From Omnitrophica WOR_2 bacterium RIFCSPHIGHO2_02_FULL_50_17 (GTDB lineage Bacteria; Omnitrophota; Gorgyraeia; Zapsychrales; Zapsychraceae), in NCBI GenBank assembly GCA_001805645.1, contig MHGQ01000014.1, forward strand, positions 49,325 through 105,449: a stretch of DNA of 56,125 bases. Direction: 5' to 3'. The notes under the pieces were generated by a model, which saw only the letters and a program-made list of their open reading frames with translations, was not told where the DNA came from and searched no databases. Both the position numbers and the translations under genes were made by a program. Within the stretch, counting starts at the first letter, position 1. Each line of letters begins with the position of its first letter. Of this stretch, positions 48,273 through 56,125 are shown piece by piece.

Positions 48273-49535
48273 TCATTTTTTACGCACATCCTCGTACCAG
48301 CCCAAAGTATGCCCCTTAACCTCAACGAGTAAACCGACTTTGCAGGTGGCCGGTTCAAGGATCAGCACTCCTAAATATCGGTGTTGCATAATAGCATATC
48401 GGCCACCGGGAATCCAGCGAATTTGCTCGATGACAAGGTCCCCTCCCTTATATTGATGCCTGGGCATCTGACTAATGACCGGTTCACGAACGATTTTAAA
48501 TAATCTCTTACGAAACCACCGATTCGGCACAAAATACAAATGCCCTTCCTCGTCAATTCCCAAAGACTGTCCCTTTTGTGAGACTAATGACTCCCTCGGG
48601 ATGGACGGATTGAACGAAAGGCGATCGCCTCCCAAGAAAAGATCAATACCGCGGATATCGAGATTTTCAATAGGAATGGTCGATTGTTCATAAGGAATCT
48701 CTGTAACGAATTCCGGCTGTAAGGCAGCCAAAGAAATGCGAAAGACCCTGACATCGAATGGATACGCATGGACAGAAGTATCCTTGGCCTCATGACGCAA
48801 ATAATAGAGATTCTGGCTGTCTTTATCCCAGTAAAGAGAAGAGATTCGTCGGGTCGGGCTTTGAATAGCCATTTTCTTCCCTTCGACAAGATCATAGACA
48901 TACAACTTGTCTTGTGAGGCATAACGCGACCACCGGGCCATCTCGTAACAAAACTTGCGGCTGTCAGGCGCCCAGTGAATGCCGCTTATGGCACCTTTAA
49001 GTTCTTGCGAGGACTCCATCTCTCCCAGGGAATCGATCAGGGTGATTCGCCCGCTCCCCCGTTCGACAGAATGAAGTTTTTTGGAAGTAGACACTAAGAT
49101 GAATTTGCCGTCCGGCGAGAAATGGTATTCTTTAATTGGATCCTCAGCCTGAAATATATCCTTCTTGTCCTGCCCGTTAATCCTGACGGAACCGAGCGTA
49201 TTCCCGTCGATAAAATAAACCTTGAGGCTGTCCCTCACCCAATGCGTATGAGGCAGGATATCCCCGGGGAACTGAACAACCGGCGCGGGATGACGATAAT
49301 TGACCCAAAAAAGGTACCCTGCCATAGAAAGCATCGAGGCCAATCCCACGGCCACACTATAAAACATAATATTATGAAAAGCTAAAGAGAAAAGCTCCTT
49401 TAGCGAAACTTCTCTAAATTTAAGAGAAATAATGACAAGCAGAAATAATACGCTTGCGGCGCCGGCGACCGAGGAAAACAATTCAAAATGATTGCTGAGA
49501 TACTGAACGACTTCATTAAACCGCTCTTCAAACAT
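48273..49535 (-). CDS. membrane protein with TolB/WD40-like beta-propeller
   Basis: Two N-terminal TM helices, repeats such as IKEYHFSPDGKFILVSTSKKL, ISGIHWAPDSRKFCYEMARWS, ISSLYWDKDSQNLYYLRHE. Confidence 0.65.
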   Translation of the reverse strand: MFEERFNEVVQYLSNHFELFSSVAGAASVLFLLVIISLKFREVSLKELFSLAFHNIMFYSVAVGLASMLSMAGYLFWVNYRHPAPVVQFPGDILPHTHWVRDSLKVYFIDGNTLGSVRINGQDKKDIFQAEDPIKEYHFSPDGKFILVSTSKKLHSVERGSGRITLIDSLGEMESSQELKGAISGIHWAPDSRKFCYEMARWSRYASQDKLYVYDLVEGKKMAIQSPTRRISSLYWDKDSQNLYYLRHEAKDTSVHAYPFDVRVFRISLAALQPEFVTEIPYEQSTIPIENLDIRGIDLFLGGDRLSFNPSIPRESLVSQKGQSLGIDEEGHLYFVPNRWFRKRLFKIVREPVISQMPRHQYKGGDLVIEQIRWIPGGRYAIMQHRYLGVLILEPATCKVGLLVEVKGHTLGWYEDVRKK

Positions 49536-49609
49536 GCCTTGACCCCCTGTCCTATTTTTCTAGTGCCTTGTCAGACAAATTTCCATAATTTTTTGTAGTA
49601 TTTTTTCAA

Positions 49610-51310
49610 TCATAGACTGCCTTTTAAATCCCGCCGTGTCTTTAAGCTGTAGGCGTCTTCAGGATCAATCTTCAGAATCTCTTCAAGCAATGGGATAGCT
49701 TCCTTGACCTTCCCTTGCTGGCGGTAGATGGTTGCGAGATTTTTCTTCGCCTCGATCAAGCGGGCATCCAGGCGTATGGCCCGTTGGAGGTATTCCTCGG
49801 CCTTACCTAGCCTACCGACGTTAATCAAGTGCGCGGCCAAATTGCTATAGGCCTCCGCCGCGTTGGGGTTGACGGCAAGGGCACGGTAATAATAATCGAC
49901 CGCCGAAGCGCTGTTTCCCAGGGCGCCTTCGATGACCCCCAGATTAATATAAGTCTCCCAATCACGATATGTCCCGCGCAATGTTTTCTCAAACAATACC
50001 TTTGCCTCGGCATAATGGTGTGCCCTTAAATGGGCATAGGCAAGCCACCAAAGAGGAAGCTCCATCCCGGGACTCAAGGAAAGCATGTATCGGCAATATT
50101 TCATTTCATTGGACCAAAGTTTGTTATATTGACGAGAGCTCAATATATAAGAAGCCATCAACGGAAGAACTATAAGAATCGACAGGAGAGAAAATGGCGC
50201 AGCAGAACGGCGGATATTCAAAAGAAACGACGCTGTAAACAAAAAGAACCCTATCGATGCAAAAAACATCCAATGAGTTTCGATGATAAAACCCAAATTA
50301 GGCCTCGAAAAGCAGGCCAGACCCACGGGCAGCAAACCTACCAAAAACCATGAGAACGCCAATGTCTTTTCGTTTCTTTTTCCATAGAGATGCATCATAA
50401 CCAGACAAAGAATGACAAGACCCCCCAAAGCGATATTCCAGAAAAATAAGCTGCTTTTTATGATCGGAGAAGCCCAAATGAGAACAATCTTATCAAAAAA
50501 AATGAGATTGCGGACGTAAAAAAACATCAGATTAGAAAATGTAGCCGTGTAACTGGACAAAGACATATGGAAATGGGGAATATGTGCCAGAGTCCCCGAG
50601 TTGAAGCCGACGTAAGCGCTGCGGAAAATAGCATAGACAATGAGAATCAAGATAAAAGGCATATTAACGACGCATATTTTTCGAAAAGAATAATTTTTAA
50701 GGAAAAACAAAACGCAGGAAAGATAAAGAGGAAACACAACAGCAATTTCATGGCATAATAACGCTATCGAAAACCAAGAAAGGCTCAGGAAATAGGCCGC
50801 GGCTTTCCCGCCCTCTTGTGCCGCAAGGGAATACCGCAGCCCCAAAATGACGGCAAGGACTAAAACGGAATAGCCGGTCGTTGTTATATAATTCACAAGG
50901 ACGCCGTTAATGGGGTGAACACAAAACAACAGGCTTGTAAGAAGCGCCAGCTGCCAACGGTTAAAAAGGCTATTCAACAGTTCATAAAGAACGACCCCGC
51001 AAGCATAAACGAGCAATAAATTGAGCAGGTGATACCCGAAGGGGTCTTTGTTAAATAATAAAAAAGAAAATAAATTCAAGAGATGTGTGACCGGCCTCCA
51101 GTAGACATGATCGGCGGAATTATATTCTGTATCTGATTTCAAAAAAGGCGCTATCTGCAGGAAATGAGGATCTTTTATGGCCCTATTATCGATAATAATA
51201 GGATAATCATCCATAAGGAAGGCATTGGGAAGGGCGTTACTGTATGTCACGAAACATACTAAAAACAAAAAGACGGCGACGAGAAAATTTTTATTCCTAT
51301 TCTGTTGCAC
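49610..51310 (-). CDS. PMT/TMTC-like multi-TM protein with C-terminal TPR
   Basis: FVTYSNALPNAFLMDDYPIIIDN, multiple TMs, then TPRs (AVDYYYRALAVNPNAAEAYSNLAAHLINVGRLGKAEEYLQRAIRLDARLIEAKKNLATIYRQQGK). Confidence 0.8.
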   Translation of the reverse strand: MQQNRNKNFLVAVFLFLVCFVTYSNALPNAFLMDDYPIIIDNRAIKDPHFLQIAPFLKSDTEYNSADHVYWRPVTHLLNLFSFLLFNKDPFGYHLLNLLLVYACGVVLYELLNSLFNRWQLALLTSLLFCVHPINGVLVNYITTTGYSVLVLAVILGLRYSLAAQEGGKAAAYFLSLSWFSIALLCHEIAVVFPLYLSCVLFFLKNYSFRKICVVNMPFILILIVYAIFRSAYVGFNSGTLAHIPHFHMSLSSYTATFSNLMFFYVRNLIFFDKIVLIWASPIIKSSLFFWNIALGGLVILCLVMMHLYGKRNEKTLAFSWFLVGLLPVGLACFSRPNLGFIIETHWMFFASIGFFLFTASFLLNIRRSAAPFSLLSILIVLPLMASYILSSRQYNKLWSNEMKYCRYMLSLSPGMELPLWWLAYAHLRAHHYAEAKVLFEKTLRGTYRDWETYINLGVIEGALGNSASAVDYYYRALAVNPNAAEAYSNLAAHLINVGRLGKAEEYLQRAIRLDARLIEAKKNLATIYRQQGKVKEAIPLLEEILKIDPEDAYSLKTRRDLKGSL

Positions 51311-51325
51311 AGATTGAATTCACTT

Positions 51326-54022
51326 TCATGCCAATTTGCGTAAAACGCTGGGCAGGATGCCGCTGTTACGGAAATAGTCAATCTCAACCGGCGTATCCAG
51401 GCGGACGGTCGCTGGGAATTCTCTCGCCGGACCCTGCGCCCCCCGCACAATAACCGTGATATCCTGTAAAGCTTTAAGATGTTCGTCGATACCTTGAAAA
51501 TCAAAGACCTCGTCCCCTTGAATGCCTAACGATTCAACCGAATCGCCCGGCTTAAACTCCAAAGGCAGCACACCCATGCCGGCCAGATTGCTTCGGTGGA
51601 TGCGTTCAAAGCTCTGCGCCAATACGACCCGCACGCCCAAAAGCGCGGTTCCCTTCGCAGCCCAGTCACGGCTGGAGCCGGTGCCGTATTCTTTGCCTGC
51701 TAAAACAATCAAGGACGTATTCTCCTTTTTATAACGCATCGCGGCGTCATAGATGTTCATCTTCTCCCCCGTCGGAAAATGGATCGTCCATGAGCCCTCG
51801 GTCCCCGGGGCCAGCAGATTGCGCAGCCGGATATTGGCAAAAGTACCGCGGGTCATCACGCGGTCGTTGCCCCGGCGGGCGCCGTAGCTATTAAAATCCT
51901 GCGGCTTGACGCCCTGGGCCATCAGATATGTGCCGGCCGGACTCTCTGGTGCAAAGGCCCCTGCCGGCGAGATATGGTCGGTTGTAATCGAATCCCCAAC
52001 CACAACCAGGACGCGCGCCTGCCGGATGCCCTGAATCACGCCTCTTTTCCTTCCCATCCCTTCGAAAAACGGCGGCTCCTGAATATAGGTGCTGGCGGGA
52101 TCCCACGCGTAGAGATCAGACTTCTTTGCCTGAATCGTATTCCAATTTTTATTGCCGCTGGTGACATCTTTGTAACGCTTGCGAAAGGCCTGGACCGTGA
52201 CAACCTTGGCAATCACCGCGTTGATTTCTTTCTGTGTCGGCCAAATGTCCTTAAGATAAACATCATGGCCTTGCCTGTCTTGACCGAGGGGCTCTTTAGT
52301 CAAATCAATGTTGACGGTCCCGGCCAAGGCATAAGCCACCGCCAAAGCCGGGCTGGCCAGATAATTGGCCCTCACATGCGGATTGATGCGGCCTTCAAAA
52401 TTACGGTTCCCGCTTAGGACGCTCACAGCGATCAGATCCCCCTCCTGAATAGCCCTCGCCACGGCCTCAGGCAAAGGGCCGCTATTGCCGATACAGGTCG
52501 TACAACCGTAACCGACGATATAAAATTTCAACTTTTCCAAATAAGCCAGCAATTCCGCTGAACGCATATACTCCTCAACCACCTGCGAGCCCGGGGCGAA
52601 ACTCGTCTTGACATAGCTTTTGACCTTAAGGCCTCTGGCCACGGCCTTTTTAGCCAAGAGCCCCGCCCCGATCAAGACGGATGGATTCGAGGTATTCGTA
52701 CAGCTGGTAATGGCCGCAATCACAACCGCCCCATGTCCAATACTGATTCCACCACCGACGGAAGCCTTCTTTTCGAGCATAACCTCATCCAGCCCGAAGC
52801 CCCGCTCCTGAACCGGCTTAACCAGGGCCTCGCCAAAGGTCTGTTTCATTGCCGCCAGCGCCACCCTATCCTGCGGACGCTTAGGCCCGGCAAGGCTCGG
52901 CTCCACGGTCGATAGATCCAATGTCACAGTGTCCGTAAACCGCGGTTCATCCGCCCCGTAGCCATAGAACATCCCCTGCTCCTTCATATAACGCTCGATC
53001 AAATCCACCTGGGCCGGTGAGCGGCCCGTCAGACGGTAATAACGGAGGGCCTCTTCATCGACGGGAAAAAGCCCGATGGTCGCCCCATATTCCGGCGCCA
53101 TATTCGAGAGGGTGGCCCTGTCCGGCAGCGTCAAATATTTGAGGCCGTCACCGTAGAATTCCACAAATTTATCGACAACCCCTTTGCGGCGCAGGATCTG
53201 TGTCACCGTCAAGACAAGGTCGGTGGCCGTCACCCCGTCGTTCAACCGGCCCGTCAATTTCAACCCGATCACCTGGGGCATCAGCATGGAAACAGGTTCC
53301 CCCAGCATCACCGCTTCGGCCTCGATGCCCCCGACTCCCCAGCCGACGATGCCAAGCCCGTTAATCATCGTCGTATGGCTGTCCGTCCCTACCAGGCTGT
53401 CGGGATAGATGACCGACTCTTTGCCGACTTTCTTCCTTAAAACCCCCTGGGCCAGATATTCAAGATTCACCTGATGGACGATTCCCGTCCCCGGCGGCAC
53501 CACGCGGAAATTCCGGAAGGCCTTCTGGCCCCATTTCAAAAAAGTATAACGCTCTTTATTGCGCTTGAATTCCAGCGAAATATTTTGGGCAAACGCCCCC
53601 TTGCTGCCGAAGGCATCGACCTGCACCGAATGATCAATCACCAAGTCGCAAGGCACCTGCGGATTGATTTTCTTTATATCCCCGCCCAGGCGCTTCATGG
53701 CCGAACGCATCGCGGCCAGATCAACGACGCACGGAACACCGGTAAAATCCTGAAGGATCACGCGCCCGGGCTTAAAGGCGATTTCCCTGCCTCCCTGATA
53801 AGCCGGCGACCATTCCAGAAGGGTGCGGATGTCGTTGAAAGTGATCTGATAATTGTCATAATTGCGCAAGGCGCTCTCCAGCAAGATCTTAATCGAAAAC
53901 GGCAGCCCCTGCGGATCCCCTATCCCTCCCTGGGCTAATTGAGCCAGAGAAAAAATCGTGCGGGAACCTGCTTTTGTCTTGAGACGTGTCTTGACATCGT
54001 TAGAATTGAATCTATCGCGCAT
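51326..54022 (-). CDS. acnA: aconitate hydratase
   Basis: [98 protein letters not shown]. Confidence 0.97.
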   Translation of the reverse strand: MRDRFNSNDVKTRLKTKAGSRTIFSLAQLAQGGIGDPQGLPFSIKILLESALRNYDNYQITFNDIRTLLEWSPAYQGGREIAFKPGRVILQDFTGVPCVVDLAAMRSAMKRLGGDIKKINPQVPCDLVIDHSVQVDAFGSKGAFAQNISLEFKRNKERYTFLKWGQKAFRNFRVVPPGTGIVHQVNLEYLAQGVLRKKVGKESVIYPDSLVGTDSHTTMINGLGIVGWGVGGIEAEAVMLGEPVSMLMPQVIGLKLTGRLNDGVTATDLVLTVTQILRRKGVVDKFVEFYGDGLKYLTLPDRATLSNMAPEYGATIGLFPVDEEALRYYRLTGRSPAQVDLIERYMKEQGMFYGYGADEPRFTDTVTLDLSTVEPSLAGPKRPQDRVALAAMKQTFGEALVKPVQERGFGLDEVMLEKKASVGGGISIGHGAVVIAAITSCTNTSNPSVLIGAGLLAKKAVARGLKVKSYVKTSFAPGSQVVEEYMRSAELLAYLEKLKFYIVGYGCTTCIGNSGPLPEAVARAIQEGDLIAVSVLSGNRNFEGRINPHVRANYLASPALAVAYALAGTVNIDLTKEPLGQDRQGHDVYLKDIWPTQKEINAVIAKVVTVQAFRKRYKDVTSGNKNWNTIQAKKSDLYAWDPASTYIQEPPFFEGMGRKRGVIQGIRQARVLVVVGDSITTDHISPAGAFAPESPAGTYLMAQGVKPQDFNSYGARRGNDRVMTRGTFANIRLRNLLAPGTEGSWTIHFPTGEKMNIYDAAMRYKKENTSLIVLAGKEYGTGSSRDWAAKGTALLGVRVVLAQSFERIHRSNLAGMGVLPLEFKPGDSVESLGIQGDEVFDFQGIDEHLKALQDITVIVRGAQGPAREFPATVRLDTPVEIDYFRNSGILPSVLRKLA

Positions 54023-54112
54023 GGATCGCTCCCTCTTTACAAGTTGAAACTTTACCCTACGGTTAAGAGCGTATTATAAGCAACACCCATCCTTGAGTCA
54101 ACCGCGCCGACA

Positions 54113-54865
54113 TCAAACAATCTTTATATAAGAACGGATGATGCCGGCAAGATATTCATAATGGGCCCCTTGCCAATAAACCTTGCGGCAGGACCGGCAC
54201 ATATAAAACCGCGTATAAAACTCTTTCGTCAAGGGCGGCAGTCTATGCATTACCTTATCTTTGGCGACCCTGTGAATCCGGCCGTTACATCTCAGACAAA
54301 CCCGAAACGGCTTGATTCTGCCCGAGAGATTAAACCTTTGAATAATCTCCTTAAGTTGCTTTTTAGGGTCTATGGCCCGAACAAAATATCCGTATCGGAC
54401 GGCCTTATTCTTTAGAATCCCTATATCACGGGTGAGAACCACCCTCCCTGTCCTGCGCGTCGCCGCAACAATCTGCTGATCGGCGATATCCTTCCTATAA
54501 AGGACATCGAAACCCAAGAGCCGCAGATGCCGTGTGAGTTTTCCTAAATGGGCGTCCAGGATAAATCGAGGCCTGGCCGGCGGTTTTGCCTTTAACCGCA
54601 CAATGCGTTTCAGCCGGAGATGACTTGCCTGTGGGTAAACCCTGATGCGCTCATCCCCCTTAATCTGATAGTCAAATCCTACAGATTGGCCGTTGACGAG
54701 GATACAGTCGACCTCCACATGCGGCACGCCCAAAGCCTCGACCGTATCCTTAATAGCCGGTGTCCCCTTGACCGCATACACGAATGTTTTGTGTTTCCGC
54801 TGCGGCGCTAAGAACCTGTTCAATTGCCCATAGAAACGGCAGGTTACAAGGCGCGTGAAAATCAT
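54113..54865 (-). CDS. Ub-Mut7-C fusion protein (ubiquitin-like domain plus Mut7-C RNase domain with Cys motifs)
   Basis: RFILDAHLGKLTRHLRLLGFDVLYRKDIADQQIVAATRRTGRVVLTRDIGIL, CLRCNGRIHRV, CRSCRKVYWQGAHYE. Confidence 0.87.
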   Translation of the reverse strand: MIFTRLVTCRFYGQLNRFLAPQRKHKTFVYAVKGTPAIKDTVEALGVPHVEVDCILVNGQSVGFDYQIKGDERIRVYPQASHLRLKRIVRLKAKPPARPRFILDAHLGKLTRHLRLLGFDVLYRKDIADQQIVAATRRTGRVVLTRDIGILKNKAVRYGYFVRAIDPKKQLKEIIQRFNLSGRIKPFRVCLRCNGRIHRVAKDKVMHRLPPLTKEFYTRFYMCRSCRKVYWQGAHYEYLAGIIRSYIKIV

Positions 54866-54922
54866 GGATTTTATTATATCTCAGTTATTGAAAACCATGA
54901 AAAACGTTTTGAGAAAATGTGC

Positions 54923-54951
54923 TTGAAATTATCAACTCTAACAAGTAGTAT
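54923..54951 (+). promoter_or_regulatory. sigma70-like promoter upstream of ferredoxin
   Basis: TTGAAA - 17 nt - TAGTAT, with GAGGAGG SD before ATG 55009. Confidence 0.4.
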
Positions 54952-55008
54952 AAATGTTGTTTTTTAAAAACCAAATATCGTCTAACCTACCATCAGAGGA
55001 GGTTTCCT

Positions 55009-55287
55009 ATGTCTCATGTTGTCTGCGAACCTTGCGTCAAGTGCAAGTACACCGACTGTGTCACCGTATGTCCCGTCGACTGCTTCCATGAAGACGCGGA
55101 AATGCTCGTGATTGACCCTGATGTCTGCATCGACTGCGGGGCATGCATCCCCGAGTGTCCTGTCCAGGCCATCTATGTGGAAGAAGATGTCCCGGCACAG
55201 TGGAAGAGTTACGTAGAGCTCAACAAAACGAAATCAAAGACACTGCCTACCCTCACGGAAAAAAAAGAGCCGCTGGCAAAAAAGTAG
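55009..55287 (+). CDS. 7Fe/8Fe ferredoxin (FdxA-like)
   Basis: [56 protein letters not shown]. Confidence 0.92.
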   Translation: MSHVVCEPCVKCKYTDCVTVCPVDCFHEDAEMLVIDPDVCIDCGACIPECPVQAIYVEEDVPAQWKSYVELNKTKSKTLPTLTEKKEPLAKK

Positions 55288-55350
55288 TCTTGATAACAAT
55301 GGCGGATCAGAGGCAGGTTTTTAAGGAAGCAGCATCAACGGAGAATACTC

Positions 55351-55728
55351 TTGACAGCGCCTTACGACCATTACAAGACCATCCCTAACCCGCCGGCAAA
55401 ATTTACCCAGAAGAAAAAAAAGCCGAAGATGGTGGCCGTCGTCGATGAGGATAACTGCACGGGCTGTCAGGCCTGTGTCCCTTTCTGTCCCGTGGATTGC
55501 ATCCGCCCCGTCCCGCCGGAGAAATACGCTATCCCCATTGCGCCGGTGCAAATCCGCTTCAATGAATGTATCGGCTGCTCGGTCTGCGCGCGCGTTTGCT
55601 CGCAACTGACATGGGATGCGATCGAGATGCTTCCCACGGCGGAATTTGAGGCAAAATATAATATCGAGTTAACGGATGCCCTCACCCCTCCTTATGGCCG
55701 GCTCAAGACAGCCGCATCACCTCTCTGA
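55351..55728 (+). CDS. 4Fe-4S dicluster ferredoxin-type protein, TTG start
   Basis: CTGCQACVPFCPVDCIRPVP and CIGCSVCARVCSQLTWDAI. Confidence 0.85.
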   Translation: MTAPYDHYKTIPNPPAKFTQKKKKPKMVAVVDEDNCTGCQACVPFCPVDCIRPVPPEKYAIPIAPVQIRFNECIGCSVCARVCSQLTWDAIEMLPTAEFEAKYNIELTDALTPPYGRLKTAASPL

Positions 55729-55778
55729 AAAACCTGACGGCTATTCAAATTCAAGAAAGAATCTTTCCCTCAAAACCC

Positions 55779-56048
55779 TTAAAACACATACAGCATAAGA
55801 TAGATCAGCACACCTGTAACAGAAACATAAAGCCATGCCGGCAGAAGTCTGTGTGTGATCCGGGTGTGCTTAGAGAAATCACCGCGGAAGGCAAAATAGA
55901 CAGCGGCTATACAAAAAGGCACAATGAGAACAGCGAGTGGGGTGTGCGTCAAAAGAATAAAGAAATAAACAATCCTTAAGAGGCCTTCCCCCTTGTAGCG
56001 CGTGATGCCGGTCCCGTATAAATGATAAAAAAGGTCACAGCTGTCCCA
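55779..56048 (-). pseudogene. DUF420-like membrane protein, N-terminally truncated (no start codon in frame)
   Basis: Minus frame reads WDSCDLFYHLYGTGITRYKGEGLLRIVYFFILLTHTPLAVLIVPFCIAAVYFAFRGDFSKHTRITHRLLPAWLYVSVTGVLIYLMLYVF*, with an in-frame TAA immediately upstream at 56049-56051. Confidence 0.6.
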
Positions 56049-56125
56049 TTATAAGTTGAACATAGTCAATTGGTTAGCGTTTTGAGTATTTTGTTTATTG
56101 ATATCAGTTTTCGTAAGTGCTTGCA

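Overview
This is a 56 kb chromosomal window from a Gram-negative bacterium. Gene content and small dispersed palindromes suggest a candidate phylum such as Omnitrophota/OP3; that placement is inference only. Coding is dense and almost entirely on the minus strand. Right to left in coordinates, which is the direction of transcription, the main blocks are: aconitase; TPR/PMT-like and beta-propeller membrane proteins; a SPOR protein with a lipid-A-type glycosyltransferase set (GT83/ArnT-like, GT2, LAB_N); a response regulator; a DsbA-like/MauE-like/secreted Memo-AMMECR1 operon; a giant PGYKxT-repeat TPR protein with an Ig-like protein, a DUF255 thioredoxin-domain protein and an AsmA protein; a PilZ protein; YggU and YqeY; a polysaccharide deacetylase and a very large GH94-like protein; a complete MoxR-DUF58-BatA/B/C/D/E operon; msbA, divergent from a Gfo/Idh-lpxB pair on the plus strand; rpsB-tsf-pyrH-frr; three tRNAs (Lys, Leu, Gly); and a long mixed operon EIIA-yvcK-HPr-ptsI-NTase-metK-ahcY-pfkA-ilvC-methyltransferase-leuA. 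At the right edge on the plus strand are two ferredoxin-type genes, followed on the minus strand by a DUF420 gene that appears truncated at its 5' end. I saw no CRISPR array, prophage or recognised defence island. The best candidate for an undescribed system is the envelope cluster at about 33.5-43.9 kb, especially the translationally coupled DsbA-like/MauE-like/signal-peptide-bearing Memo-AMMECR1 operon next to a ten-repeat TPR scaffold and a secreted DUF255 protein. All functional claims are by family recognition from the translated sequence; no searches were run.
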